DNA of 64,000 nucleotides, from contig NZ_JAANAT010000002.1 of NCBI RefSeq assembly GCF_011089895.1, positions 797,522-861,521 on the forward strand. Direction: 5' to 3'. Positions within the stretch are counted from its first letter, which is position 1; every line of letters begins with the position of its first letter. The notes beneath the pieces were generated by a model, which was given only the letters and a program-made list of their open reading frames with translations, had not been told where the DNA came from and searched no databases. Positions 18,423 through 27,818 of the stretch are shown here, piece by piece. The DNA is from Mucilaginibacter inviolabilis. Its GTDB lineage: Bacteria; Bacteroidota; Bacteroidia; Sphingobacteriales; Sphingobacteriaceae. The position numbers and the translations under genes are program-made.

Positions 18423-18599
18423 AAATAAGTAACTGACATGATGGCACGGGGATATTAAAAGATTGTTAAGCGTCAAAAATAAAATAACCTTTAGCTGACA
18501 TTACAACAGTTAACCTGTCAATATTGACCGATGTGCTTCCTTGGCATAATTGATGAGGAATTGGAGTCGAAAACTTAAATAAAATAAACAGAGATAACT

Positions 18600-18875
18600 A
18601 TGTCATTAAACATTAAACCAATCGGCGACAGAGTTGTGGTGGAAGCTGCAGCTGCCGAAGAGAAGACCGCTTCGGGAATTATTATCCCGGATACCGCTAA
18701 AGAAAAACCTCAGCGTGGAACTATCGTTGCAGTTGGCGATGGTAAAGTAGATGAGCCTTTAACCGTAAAAGTTGGTGACCAGGTTTTATATGGAAAATAT
18801 GCAGGTACCGAGATTACTTATGAAGGTAAAGAGTATCTGATCATGCGCGAATCTGACATTTACGCGGTACTTTAA
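18600..18875 (+). CDS. groES: Co-chaperonin GroES
   Basis: A 91-residue GroES, the lid of the GroEL folding chamber. It shows the N-terminal IKPIGDRVVVE strand, the mobile loop EEKTASGIIIPDTAKEKPQ, the conserved GTIVAVGDGKV segment and the C-terminal YLIMRESDIYAVL. Length is normal for the family. It is followed by groEL, but 151 bp away with an intervening inverted repeat. Confidence 0.97.
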   Translation: MSLNIKPIGDRVVVEAAAAEEKTASGIIIPDTAKEKPQRGTIVAVGDGKVDEPLTVKVGDQVLYGKYAGTEITYEGKEYLIMRESDIYAVL

Positions 18876-18886
18876 TTAGTGAATGG

Positions 18887-18996
18887 GTGAATTAGTGATT
18901 TAGTGAATGTTTTTTACCAATCATCAAAACAAGCCCCAATTTAAATTAAAATCAAAAATTAATTATTAGGTAGTGAAGCTCAAATCACTAATTCAC
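18887..18996. repeat. Inverted repeat between groES and groEL
   Basis: GTGAATTAGTGATTT at 18887-18901 is exactly complementary to 18982-18996, with further related GTGAAT / ATTCAC words outside. It fills most of the 151-bp groES-groEL gap, where many bacteria have only a few tens of bases. It could form a hairpin in the groESL transcript. Confidence 0.75.
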
Positions 18997-19026
18997 TAAC
19001 TCAATAATTCAATAACTAAAACAAAC

Positions 19027-20661
19027 ATGGCAAAACAAGTTAAATACAATGTTGAAGCACGCGACGCCCTGAAACGCGGTGTTGATATTTTAGCCAATGC
19101 GGTTAAAGTAACATTAGGTCCTAAAGGTCGTAACGTAATTATCGATAAAAAATTCGGTTCACCAGCTATCACTAAGGATGGTGTAACTGTGGCTAAAGAA
19201 ATCGAACTGAAAGATGCTTTAGAGAACATGGGTGCCCAGATGGTGAAAGAAGTAGCTTCAAAAACTGCTGATATTGCCGGTGATGGTACTACTACTGCTA
19301 CCGTTTTAGCTCAGGCTATCGTTACTGCAGGTATTAAAAACGTTGCAGCCGGCGCTAACCCAATGGATCTGAAACGCGGTATCGACAAAGCTGTTGCAGA
19401 AGTTGTTAAAAACCTGCAAAGCCAGTCACAAACCGTTGGCGAAGACAACAACAAAATCAAACAAGTAGCTTCAATTTCTGCTAACAATGACGAGGTTATC
19501 GGTTCATTGATCGCTGAAGCTATGGCTAAAGTTGGTAAAGACGGTGTAATCACTGTTGAAGAAGCAAAAGGTACAGAAACTGAAGTTAAAACTGTAGAAG
19601 GTATGCAGTTTGACCGTGGTTACCTTTCTCCTTACTTTGTAACCAACGCCGACAAAATGGAAGTTGAATTGGAAAATCCTTACATCCTGATCTACGATAA
19701 AAAGATCTCTTCGATGAAAGAATTACTTCCTATTTTGGAAAAACAAGTACAAACCGGTAAACCATTGTTGATCATTGCCGAAGATCTTGACGGCGAAGCT
19801 TTAGCTACCCTGGTAGTTAACAAGATCCGTGGTTCACTGAAAGTGGCTGCTGTTAAAGCTCCTGGCTTTGGCGATCGTCGTAAAGCTATGTTAGAGGATA
19901 TCGCTATCCTGACTGGTGGTACTTTGATTTCTGAAGAAAGAGGTTACAAATTAGAAAACGCTGATCTTTCTTACTTAGGTACTGCTGAGAAAATCGTTAT
20001 CGACAAAGATAATACTACCGTTATTAACGGTGCTGGTTCTGCCGATGAGATCAAAGGCCGTGTAGGTCAGATCAAATCTCAGATCGAATCAACTACATCT
20101 GATTATGACCGCGAAAAATTACAAGAGCGCTTAGCCAAATTATCTGGCGGTGTTGCTGTATTGTACGTAGGTGCTGCTACAGAAGTAGAAATGAAAGAGA
20201 AAAAAGACCGTGTTGATGATGCATTACATGCAACACGTGCGGCTGTTGAAGAAGGTATTGTTGCAGGTGGTGGCGTTGCCTTCATCCGTGCGGTAGCTGC
20301 TTTAGCCGACCTGAAAGGTGATAACGAAGATGAGAACACTGGTATCCAGATCATCCGTCGTGCTATCGAAGAGCCTTTACGTCAGATCTGCGAAAACGCG
20401 GGTATCGAAGGTTCAATCGTTGTGCAAAAAGTTAAAGAAGGCACTGCCGACTTTGGTTACAATGCACGTACCGACAAATACGAAAACCTGATTGGTGCCG
20501 GTGTTATCGACCCAACTAAGGTAGGTCGTGTAGCTTTAGAGAACGCAGCTTCAATCGCAGCTATGTTGTTAACAACAGAAGTTGTATTGGCTGATGATCC
20601 TGAAGATGCTCCAGCTGGTGGTCCACCAATGGGTGGCGGCGGCATGGGTGGTATGATGTAA
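19027..20661 (+). CDS. groEL: Chaperonin GroEL
   Basis: A 544-residue GroEL, the ATP-driven double-ring chaperonin. Diagnostic segments are VTLGPKGRNVIIDKKFGSP, the ATP-binding DGVTVAKE and AGDGTTTATVLAQAI, the apical RRKAMLEDIAILTGG and the C-terminal GGGMGGMM tail. Full length, with the usual start MAKQVKYNVEARDAL. Two hairpins follow the stop. Confidence 0.98.
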   Translation: MAKQVKYNVEARDALKRGVDILANAVKVTLGPKGRNVIIDKKFGSPAITKDGVTVAKEIELKDALENMGAQMVKEVASKTADIAGDGTTTATVLAQAIVTAGIKNVAAGANPMDLKRGIDKAVAEVVKNLQSQSQTVGEDNNKIKQVASISANNDEVIGSLIAEAMAKVGKDGVITVEEAKGTETEVKTVEGMQFDRGYLSPYFVTNADKMEVELENPYILIYDKKISSMKELLPILEKQVQTGKPLLIIAEDLDGEALATLVVNKIRGSLKVAAVKAPGFGDRRKAMLEDIAILTGGTLISEERGYKLENADLSYLGTAEKIVIDKDNTTVINGAGSADEIKGRVGQIKSQIESTTSDYDREKLQERLAKLSGGVAVLYVGAATEVEMKEKKDRVDDALHATRAAVEEGIVAGGGVAFIRAVAALADLKGDNEDENTGIQIIRRAIEEPLRQICENAGIEGSIVVQKVKEGTADFGYNARTDKYENLIGAGVIDPTKVGRVALENAASIAAMLLTTEVVLADDPEDAPAGGPPMGGGGMGGMM

Positions 20662-20668
20662 GCCTCCT

Positions 20669-20739
20669 AACACCCTGAAAGGGGTGTTTAAAAAATATAC
20701 ACAATACAAATCCCTGTCTGGTTTTCCAGACGGGGATTT
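20669..20739 (+). terminator. Two hairpins after groEL
   Basis: A 7-bp stem at 20669-20688 (AACACCC / GGGTGTT) is followed by a longer hairpin at 20708-20739 (arms starting AAATCCC and ending GGGATTT, loop TTTT) with a T-rich tail. The second is a good intrinsic terminator. Confidence 0.8.
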
Positions 20740-21009
20740 TGTTTTTAGAAGCATTTTGGGTCATGAAAAGGTAAAGGGATAGTCATGAGTTAATCATTTG
20801 ATTAATTTTGTGTATCTTCTGTATTACCGTTGTGTATTTTTGCGTAACAAATCTGAAACTTCCATTCCCGGGCATAGGATTTGTGTATTACAGAGTATTA
20901 TGAAAAAAATAGTTCAAACATCAAAATTAGTGCGCAGTACCATAGTTGATTGGGTGCTGATCAAGGGCCCTGAGCTGTTTGTTACTATTTACGGTAAGTA
21001 ATAAATTTT

Positions 21010-21017
21010 TACCTTTG
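21010..21017 (+). promoter_or_regulatory. -7 element just before the MscS gene
   Basis: TACCTTTG matches TAnnTTTG exactly and ends 9 bp before the ATG at 21027, predicting a leader of only about 5 nt. A good -33 element at the usual spacing is not evident. The rest of 20740-21009 has no supported gene; a 33-codon frame at 20900-21001 is weak. Confidence 0.4.
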
Positions 21018-21026
21018 CTTTCAGTT

Positions 21027-21824
21027 ATGAATACTTATAAAGTAGAGGACTTTTACAAAGATTTCCACACTTGGCTTATTGAGCACGGCCCTAAATATCT
21101 TGGCGGGATCATCATTTTTTTTATTGGCCTTTGGGTAATAAAGCTTATCCGTACTCGGATGCGCAACCGGATGATCAGGAGAGGTATCCACTCATCACTT
21201 CAACCCTTTTTTCTGAGCCTTACTATTACCGCGCTTTATGTGCTGCTGGTGATCTGGGTAATGAATATTATTGGTTGGGAAATGACCATCTTCACCACCA
21301 TTATCGGCGCCTTTAGTGTGGCCGCAGGTTTGGCGCTGTCTGGCACATTTCAAAACTTTGCAGGTGGAGTGCTGATATTATTACTAAAACCATTCGAGCT
21401 TAATGATAGTATATTGGCCCAGGGACAGGATGGCAAGGTAACCTCTATACAAATGTTCTACACGGTTTTACTTACTGCTGATAACAAAACAGTCATTATA
21501 CCTAATGGCAAGCTGTTTAATGAGGTTATTATCAATGTAACCCGCGAAGGCACACGCCGTCTTGACTTTGAAGTAAAGGTAGGTTATGCTAATGATGTTG
21601 AGAAAGTGCGGGGCATTATTGAGAATGCGATAAGTACCAGCCCCGGCTTGTTGAAAACACCGGCATCCAAAGTGGGTATCAATAGCCTGGAGATCGACTC
21701 CATTAGGTACATGATCAACGTATGGGTTCAGCCAGCCAATTTTTTAACCGCTAAAATGGCTCTACAGGAAAAAATCATCAAAGACCTCGGCGCCGCTGGT
21801 GTAACTTTCCCGAAAGCGGGATAG
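21027..21824 (+). CDS. Small-conductance mechanosensitive channel (MscS family)
   Basis: A 265-residue MscS-type channel from the ATG at 21027; the frame is open upstream but that sequence overlaps the likely promoter. Three transmembrane helices (about residues 20-40, 60-80 and 85-120) precede the pore-lining and beta-domain motif GTFQNFAGGVLILLLKPFEL, followed by VIIPNGKLFNEVIINVTREG. Such channels open under membrane tension and protect against hypo-osmotic shock. Size matches the minimal MscS class. Confidence 0.93.
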   Translation: MNTYKVEDFYKDFHTWLIEHGPKYLGGIIIFFIGLWVIKLIRTRMRNRMIRRGIHSSLQPFFLSLTITALYVLLVIWVMNIIGWEMTIFTTIIGAFSVAAGLALSGTFQNFAGGVLILLLKPFELNDSILAQGQDGKVTSIQMFYTVLLTADNKTVIIPNGKLFNEVIINVTREGTRRLDFEVKVGYANDVEKVRGIIENAISTSPGLLKTPASKVGINSLEIDSIRYMINVWVQPANFLTAKMALQEKIIKDLGAAGVTFPKAG

Positions 21825-21882
21825 TTTATAGAGGCAAGGCACGAGAATCAAGAAGTTACGGAATTGTAGACCTTTTTTCTCT

Positions 21883-21946
21883 CGCGTCATTGTAAAGGTC
21901 AAGTAATTCGGTAACAGAATTACATAATCCTTACAGCAATGACGCG
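21883..21946. repeat. Dispersed palindrome, family A copy 2
   Basis: Outer arms CGCGTCATTGTAAAGG (21883-21898) and its near complement at 21929-21946, with an inner perfect stem GTAATTC / GAATTAC (21903-21923). It lies between the convergent mscS-type and sdaA genes. Confidence 0.7.
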
Positions 21947-21996
21947 TTTTCCAATTGATGTTGAAATTTTCAGTTCCCTGTTCAGGGGGCGTGGGC

Positions 21997-23424
21997 CTAA
22001 CACTCCGGCAAACTGATAGGAATATTAATAGCTAATCCACCATCTGAGGTTTCCTTATATTTGGAATTCATGTCCAGGGCGGTTTGCCACATGGTTTTTA
22101 CTACGGCATCTAAACTTACCTTTGCTTTTTCAGGGTTACTTTGTAAAGCCAGTTGCGAGGCAGTAATAGCTTTGATTGCCCCCATCGTATTGCGTTCGAT
22201 ACAAGGAATCTGCACCAAACCACCTATCGGATCGCAGGTGAGGCCGAGGTGGTGCTCCATCGCTATTTCGGCAGCCATGAGTACCTGTCTTTGTGTACCG
22301 CCCATACATTCGGTAAGCGCAGCGGCTGCCATGGCTGATGATACGCCAATTTCGGCCTGGCAGCCACCCATTGCTGCTGATATGGTAGCGCCTTTTTTAA
22401 AGATGCTGCCAATTTCTGAAGCAGTGAGTAAAAACTGAATGATGCGCTGCTCTGTATTCCCTTCGCAAAAAACAATGTAGTATTGTAGTACAGCCGGGAT
22501 AACACCTGCCGCACCATTGGTAGGCGCGGTAACCACCCTGCCAAACGAGGCATTCTCCTCATTTACGGCCAGGGCAAAACAACTTACCCAGTCTAATATA
22601 TTTTTAAACCCTTCGCCGGTTTTACGAATGGCTAAAACCCATTCATCGTAATTGGTATAAGTATGATTGCCTATTAATTTGCTATTGAGTTTAAAAGCAC
22701 GCCTGGCTACATTTAAGCCACCTGGTAGTTGCCCTGTGGTATGGCAACCACGATAAATGCACTCTTTCAGCGCTTTGAAAATATTTAAAACACCACTACG
22801 GGTCTCCTGCTCGCTGCGCCAGGCAAGCTCATTCTCCATCACCACTTCGGATATTTTCAACCCGGTTTTGATGCACCAATGCAGCAGATCGGCAGCAGTA
22901 TCGATAGGAAAAGGCAGATCAACTTCCTGTTTGCTTTGGTTCGAGCCACCCTCTTTCACCACAAAACCACCACCTATAGAATAATAAGTTTCTGAAACGG
23001 CTTTGCCATTGCTCAAAAATGCCTGGAAAGTTACAGCGTTGGGATGAAAAGGCAAGCTTTCGTTAAACAGAAAAAGCAGGTCATCGACCACTGAAAAAGT
23101 AATGGTTTGAATGCCTCCGAGTTCTAATTTATGGGTTGCTGTGATATCGCCGATTTTAGACGTTATCCGGTCAACTTCAAAAGTTACCGGATCGTCACCG
23201 CTCAATCCTAATAATATGGCAATATCGGTTCCATGGCCACGACCTGTTTTAGCCAATGAACCGTAAAGCAATATTTTCACCTGTTCAACCAGGGGTAAAA
23301 CATCTTGCTGTTCAAGTGTCTGCACAAATTGCTGTGCTGCCCGCCAGGGTCCCAGTGTGTGTGAACTGGAAGGCCCTATGCCTATCTTGAACATATCAAA
23401 AACCGAAATTTGTTCTCTCTGCAT
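21997..23424 (-). CDS. sdaA: L-serine ammonia-lyase, iron-sulfur type, single chain
   Basis: A 475-residue enzyme converting L-serine to pyruvate and ammonia with a [4Fe-4S] cluster. The N-terminal regulatory half starts SVFDMFKIGIGPSSSHTLGP, the hallmark of single-chain (SdaA-type) serine dehydratases. The catalytic half carries the cluster cysteines in MGGCQAEIGVSSAMAAAA, LTCDPIGGLVQIPC and nearby segments, plus TNGAAGVIPAVLQYY. Full length. It is alone on the minus strand, divergent from the DUF5684 gene. Confidence 0.95.
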   Translation of the reverse strand: MQREQISVFDMFKIGIGPSSSHTLGPWRAAQQFVQTLEQQDVLPLVEQVKILLYGSLAKTGRGHGTDIAILLGLSGDDPVTFEVDRITSKIGDITATHKLELGGIQTITFSVVDDLLFLFNESLPFHPNAVTFQAFLSNGKAVSETYYSIGGGFVVKEGGSNQSKQEVDLPFPIDTAADLLHWCIKTGLKISEVVMENELAWRSEQETRSGVLNIFKALKECIYRGCHTTGQLPGGLNVARRAFKLNSKLIGNHTYTNYDEWVLAIRKTGEGFKNILDWVSCFALAVNEENASFGRVVTAPTNGAAGVIPAVLQYYIVFCEGNTEQRIIQFLLTASEIGSIFKKGATISAAMGGCQAEIGVSSAMAAAALTECMGGTQRQVLMAAEIAMEHHLGLTCDPIGGLVQIPCIERNTMGAIKAITASQLALQSNPEKAKVSLDAVVKTMWQTALDMNSKYKETSDGGLAINIPISLPEC

Positions 23425-23554
23425 CAGGTCAAAATTATAAATAAAATCTCATTCCCACTTCGTAATAAAAAAGTGATTATTTAATTTTTATTTAAAATTT
23501 TTATATTTTGCGGTAATAAACAAACATTAAAACATTTACTTAAACCAAATCAAA

Positions 23555-24019
23555 ATGCAAGATTATGATCCTTCTTCAGCAGCCTCAGCCGGAATATTCA
23601 TGGCCTGTATTATCCCTATATTAATTATTTCCATTATTTCCATTATTAGTATGTGGAAAATATTCGAAAAAGCTGGTAAACCAGGGTGGGCATCTATAAT
23701 CCCTATCTATAGTGTCATTGTACTTTTAGAAATTATAGGCAAACCTATATGGTGGATATTTCTACTGCTGATTCCATGTACTGGTATTGTTTTTATTCCA
23801 TGGACCATTAACCTTTTAAGCAAAAGCTTTGGGCAAGGTGTTGGCTTTACCATCGGTATCTTTTTTCTATCGTTTATATTTTTGCCAATATTAGCCTTTG
23901 GTAACTACCAATATTTAGGCCCTGCCGGTGCCGGTTTTGTTGGTGGCGGTAACCCATTTGATCCTTCAAGAGGTTATAAAGATCCGTTTAGCAATACCCC
24001 GCCTCCACCGCAGGTGTAA
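23555..24019 (+). CDS. DUF5684-type membrane protein
   Basis: A 154-residue protein with three or four hydrophobic helices and the DUF5684 signature KIFEKAGKPGWASIIPIYS then EIIGKPIWWIFLLLIP. The C-terminus is Gly/Pro-rich (NPFDPSRGYKDPF). The family has no known function; relatives resemble membrane segments of signal-peptidase-linked proteins. Its stop TAA (24017-24019) overlaps the next ATG by one base, so the two genes are translationally coupled. Confidence 0.82.
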   Translation: MQDYDPSSAASAGIFMACIIPILIISIISIISMWKIFEKAGKPGWASIIPIYSVIVLLEIIGKPIWWIFLLLIPCTGIVFIPWTINLLSKSFGQGVGFTIGIFFLSFIFLPILAFGNYQYLGPAGAGFVGGGNPFDPSRGYKDPFSNTPPPPQV

Positions 24020-24384
24020 TGTTATTTAATCATATCTATTTACAAATATTTTGCAGCCAGACTGGTTTTATCCACTGGCTGCAAAATCATTTGCTCCCCT
24101 GTCCTTTTAAATACTTAACCGGGATCGACTGCCCTGGCTGCGGTTTCCAACGGGCGGTAGTTGCCCTTTTCCAGGGCGATCTTCAAAAAAGCTTTGCACT
24201 ATATCCGCCTACTATTCCACTCCTGCTCTTCTTTGCATACGGCATTGCCGATGGCTATTTTAAGTTAGACACACCCAAATCAACCATCAAGAAAACCTTA
24301 TTTATGATCATAGGCAGTATGGTACTGGTGAGTTATGGTATTAAAATGTGGGGATTATATGACCACTACAAAACATCGGCCTGA
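24019..24384 (+). CDS. DUF2752 membrane protein
   Basis: A 121-residue protein with the DUF2752 core: CPFKYLTGIDCPGCGFQRAV, containing three closely spaced cysteines, followed by a FALYPPTIPLLLFFAYG transmembrane stretch. Function unknown; the Cys motif suggests metal or redox chemistry but this is inference. It starts inside the stop of the DUF5684 gene and ends 19 bp inside the convergent RDD gene, an unusual 3' overlap. Confidence 0.85.
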   Translation: MLFNHIYLQIFCSQTGFIHWLQNHLLPCPFKYLTGIDCPGCGFQRAVVALFQGDLQKSFALYPPTIPLLLFFAYGIADGYFKLDTPKSTIKKTLFMIIGSMVLVSYGIKMWGLYDHYKTSA

Positions 24385-25118
24385 GCTACAATATGGCTGT
24401 AATCTTTAATAATAGTTTGTAAAAACAACATATTATTCATTTCGGCGGGTGGCATTACATTCAGCAGATCTTTGATACGCTGGGCCATACTGTAAACCAA
24501 CATACTGTTACCGCTTTTGATATAATTGTTAATCACTTCATTTATTAGTTCAACATCCTGCTCGCTTAAACTGGCCGCCTGCGGAAAAACAGGCTGATAA
24601 GTATCCGCCTCGGGTTTAAAAGCTATGTTTTGCATTTTGGTGCGCGGAACGGTCCTGATCAGCGTGGTACCAGCCACCATATCACCCACGCGTTGCGATT
24701 TGTCTGACACGGCTATACAGATCAACGCACACAAATCACTGGTTAAGGTAAAGTCAACTATCCGGAAAAGCCAGCGCAACAAGTATTGACCTAAACGCGG
24801 CCGGGTACCATCCAGGCTTATTACTTTTATTTTCATAACCTTTTTACCCACACTTTGCCCGTTCATGGCTACCTCGCATATCAGATCATAAAAAACAAAT
24901 AATACCGCATAAATAATTAACATTATACCAAGCCCTGCGTATCCTCCATTCCCTCCTTTTTCAAATCCACCGGCTGCGCTTATAGCAATTAGTGTTCCTA
25001 TAAGGATAACAAAAAACATGGCCATATCAATAATATAGGCTACAATGCGTTCGCCCAAGCCAGCTACCTCGTAATCAATATCTATATTTTGTGTGGTGGT
25101 TATCCTTATCGTTTGCAT
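24366..25118 (-). CDS. RDD family membrane protein
   Basis: A 250-residue protein from the ATG at 25118 (a TTG three codons upstream is the alternative). It has the RDD arrangement: GERIVAYIIDMAMFFVILIGT, then a second helix, then GQSVGKKVMKIKVISLDGTRPRLGQYLLRWLFR with the basic segment, and SQRVGDMVAGTTLIR. A soluble C-terminal tail of about 90 residues follows. It is divergent from the SpoIIM gene; RDD, SpoIIM, DUF4129, DUF4350, MoxR and DUF58 genes regularly cluster, so it is probably part of the same system. Confidence 0.88.
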   Translation of the reverse strand: MQTIRITTTQNIDIDYEVAGLGERIVAYIIDMAMFFVILIGTLIAISAAGGFEKGGNGGYAGLGIMLIIYAVLFVFYDLICEVAMNGQSVGKKVMKIKVISLDGTRPRLGQYLLRWLFRIVDFTLTSDLCALICIAVSDKSQRVGDMVAGTTLIRTVPRTKMQNIAFKPEADTYQPVFPQAASLSEQDVELINEVINNYIKSGNSMLVYSMAQRIKDLLNVMPPAEMNNMLFLQTIIKDYSHIVAQADVL

Positions 25119-25211
25119 ATGATTCAAATATAAAAGGTAAATATGTCTTTTTAGTTGTTATATAGCTCTTTTGTAATTATTTTAACCAAATAATTATTTA
25201 TACGGTAATTC

Positions 25212-26177
25212 ATGCGGGAACCTCTTTTTGTAAAGCAAAACTCTCAAAAATGGACCAGCTTTGAGCAGGAACCAACCAATGATCCTGACGAGCTTGCCGA
25301 TAGGTTTATCCAGATAACCGACGATCTGGCTTATGCCAAAACATTTTATCCCAAATCAAAAACCACCGCTTATCTCAACGGTCTTGCCGCCGGCTTGCAT
25401 CAATCTATTTACAAAAACAAAAGTGAAAAAAGCAATCGCTTTCTCACCTTCTGGAAGTATGAACTGCCATTGCTTTTCAAAACCTATCAAAAGCAACTGC
25501 TTTATGCTTTTTTATTTTTTATGGTTTTTTGTTTGATAGGAGCCTTATCGGCCAAATACGATGAAAATTTTGTGCGCCTCATTATGGGCGACCAATATGT
25601 AGATATGACCAATGCCAATATCATGAAGGGAGATCCTTTTGGCGTGTACAAAAACGGTAACGAAGCCTTGATGTTTTTTGGAATAGCAGTAAATAACATC
25701 TATGTTTCGCTGATAACCTTTGTAAGTGGTATCATATTTACGGTTGGCTCTGTTTATTACCTTTTCCGTAACGGCATTATGCTGGGTTCATTTCAGTATT
25801 ATTTTTTCAGTAAAGGTTTGGGTGTAAAATCTATCCTCGTGATCTGGATACATGGTACTCTGGAAATCTCGGCTATCATTATAGCCGGCGCCGCAGGTAT
25901 TATTCTGGGCAACAGTTTATTGTTCCCCAAAACCTATAAACGCATGGTATCGTTAAAAAGAGGCGCCAAAGATGGCATGAAAGTAGCCATTGGTATCATC
26001 CCTATATTAATTGTAGCAGCGTTTTTTGAAGGTTTTGTAACCCGGCACACCGAGATGCCAGTATGGCTCAGTATTACTATATTAGCATCGTCATTACTGT
26101 TCATTATATGGTATGTGATTATATACCCAAACAAAATTTATAAAGCAACCCAAACCTATCATGCAATCCAAAGTTGA
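25212..26177 (+). CDS. SpoIIM-like (stage II sporulation protein M) membrane protein
   Basis: A 321-residue protein with a soluble N-terminus (FVKQNSQKWTSFEQE, typical of this group) and five to six transmembrane helices. Conserved SpoIIM features include GIAVNNIYVSLITFVSGIIFTVGSVYYLFRNGIMLGSF and the WIHGTLEISAIIIAGAAG motif. Outside spore formers the family has no known role and nearly always sits beside MoxR and RDD genes. It opens the operon; its last 17 bp overlap the next gene. Confidence 0.9.
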   Translation: MREPLFVKQNSQKWTSFEQEPTNDPDELADRFIQITDDLAYAKTFYPKSKTTAYLNGLAAGLHQSIYKNKSEKSNRFLTFWKYELPLLFKTYQKQLLYAFLFFMVFCLIGALSAKYDENFVRLIMGDQYVDMTNANIMKGDPFGVYKNGNEALMFFGIAVNNIYVSLITFVSGIIFTVGSVYYLFRNGIMLGSFQYYFFSKGLGVKSILVIWIHGTLEISAIIIAGAAGIILGNSLLFPKTYKRMVSLKRGAKDGMKVAIGIIPILIVAAFFEGFVTRHTEMPVWLSITILASSLLFIIWYVIIYPNKIYKATQTYHAIQS

Positions 26178-27063
26178 GTTAGCCAAAGTCCGCGATTTTG
26201 GCGAAATTATAAGCGATACCTTTTTATTTGTACGGCAGAATATAAAACCGCTGCTTAAATATTTTTTTACTTTTTGCGGCATATTTGTAGCCGGCGGTGT
26301 CATCAGCGCTTCGCTGTTCCAATTAAAATGGACCGGAACTATAAACGGCTTAAAGAGCGGCGCTTTTAACACTAATGAATACAGGCCATCTGCATTCAGC
26401 TTTTTTGGTCCGGAGTATTTTTTGCTCATCTTTTTTGGAATGTTAAGCTTTATTGCCGTAACAGTTACCTTTTTAAGCTACATAGCGCTTTATAAAGAGA
26501 AAGACAAACAAGTACCTACAACAGAGGAGATGTGGGGTTATATTAAATATTACTTCTTGAGGGTGCTGGGCAGTTCTTTACTGCTTTATGTATTACTTGC
26601 TGTGGCTACGTTGCTTTGTTTCGTACCAGGTATTTACCTTTCCCCAATTTTCGCGCTCATATTCCCGATTATGGTGTTGGAGAATGCCAGCTTCAGTTAT
26701 GCCTTTAACCGCAGTTTCTTTCTGATCAAGGATAACTGGTGGGTAACTTTTGGTTCGTTGGTAGTCATATGGATAATATTTTATGTGGCCATCATGGTAG
26801 TTTCAATACCAACAAGTATTATTAACATGATAAGCCTGCTTGCTGTTCCTCAAAAAGGAGGTGGCGCACTATCAGTCCCCGCGGCTGTTATTGGCGCGGC
26901 ACTACAGCAACTTTGCCAGGTATTTGCTATTTTACCGGTAACCGCATTAGCACTTTGCTATTATAATTTAACCGAAAGCAAAGATGGCACCAGCTTAATG
27001 GACAAAATAAACAAATTGGGTACCATCACACCCGATACTGATTTACCGGCCGAAGAATATTGA
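26161..27063 (+). CDS. Polytopic membrane protein of the MoxR operon
   Basis: A 300-residue protein with about six transmembrane helices. The LRVLGSSLLLYVLLAVATLLCFVPGIYLSPIF and FSYAFNRSFFLIKDNWW segments resemble the membrane domain found beside glycerophosphodiester phosphodiesterases and in DUF7847-like proteins. No enzymatic domain is present. It overlaps the SpoIIM gene by 17 bp and is followed after 2 bp by the DUF4129 gene, so it is part of the operon. Function unknown. Confidence 0.75.
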   Translation: MQSKVELAKVRDFGEIISDTFLFVRQNIKPLLKYFFTFCGIFVAGGVISASLFQLKWTGTINGLKSGAFNTNEYRPSAFSFFGPEYFLLIFFGMLSFIAVTVTFLSYIALYKEKDKQVPTTEEMWGYIKYYFLRVLGSSLLLYVLLAVATLLCFVPGIYLSPIFALIFPIMVLENASFSYAFNRSFFLIKDNWWVTFGSLVVIWIIFYVAIMVVSIPTSIINMISLLAVPQKGGGALSVPAAVIGAALQQLCQVFAILPVTALALCYYNLTESKDGTSLMDKINKLGTITPDTDLPAEEY

Positions 27064-27065
27064 TC

Positions 27066-27818
27066 ATGCTGCGCCTGTTCTGTACCATAATTTTTGCATT
27101 GTTTGTTCATGTAAGCAACGGGACTACACCGGCTGTTAAGCCTGTTAAGCAGCCTTTAGTGCTTAAGATGGATACCGCAAAGGTAAACGTACGCCATTTA
27201 GATAACGCTGTTATTGCAGCTCACAGCAAACAACCCGAATTTCAATACAAAGACGATATCGATACAACGCCTTCCTGGTGGGACCGTTTCTGGCGCTGGT
27301 TCTGGGATTTGTTTAAACCTATAAAATTAGGTAAGCATAGCATGAGCCCCTTTTTGAAAGTCTTGTTATATATTTTACAATATTTGATCCTGGCAGCGGG
27401 CTTGGCGGCTGTGGTGTTCCTGGTGCTTAAACTTATGGGGATTGACATGTTGAGTATTTTCCGGCGTAAGTCTATGTCGGCGAACTTACCGTTTACCGAA
27501 TCATTGGAAAATATTCATGACATCAATTTTGATGACGAAATTGAAAGGGCCGTTTCACAGCATAATTACCGCCTGGCCGTAAGGATGCTTTATTTAAAAT
27601 GCCTAAAACAACTGAGCGACGCCCATTTGATTAAATGGCAAATTGATAAAACCAACAGCGCCTATATTGATGAATTGACCAATACACACCAGCGCCAGCT
27701 TTTCCAATCATTGACTTTACAGTTTGAATATGTTTGGTATGGCGAATTTGCTATTGACGGGCAAACTTTCAAAAACATCAATACCGTATTTCAGGATTTT
27801 AACAAGGGTATAGCATGA
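27066..27818 (+). CDS. DUF4129 domain membrane protein
   Basis: A 250-residue protein from the ATG at 27066, two bases after the preceding stop. It has a signal-like N-terminus, a Trp-rich segment (PSWWDRFWRWFWDLF), one transmembrane helix (LLYILQYLILAAGLAAVVFLVL) and a C-terminal DUF4129 domain with YRLAVRMLYLKCLKQL and FEYVWYGEF. The family accompanies MoxR and DUF58 genes and is sometimes fused to transglutaminase-like proteins; its activity is unknown. Its stop overlaps the next ATG (ATGA at 27815-27818). Confidence 0.87.
   Translation: MLRLFCTIIFALFVHVSNGTTPAVKPVKQPLVLKMDTAKVNVRHLDNAVIAAHSKQPEFQYKDDIDTTPSWWDRFWRWFWDLFKPIKLGKHSMSPFLKVLLYILQYLILAAGLAAVVFLVLKLMGIDMLSIFRRKSMSANLPFTESLENIHDINFDDEIERAVSQHNYRLAVRMLYLKCLKQLSDAHLIKWQIDKTNSAYIDELTNTHQRQLFQSLTLQFEYVWYGEFAIDGQTFKNINTVFQDFNKGIA

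Noticed and set aside
20900..21001. 33-codon frame beginning MKKIVQTSKLVRSTIVDW
   Set aside because: No ribosome-binding site, no family match visible, and it ends just before the mscS-type promoter. It could be a real small protein, but nothing supports it beyond an open frame.
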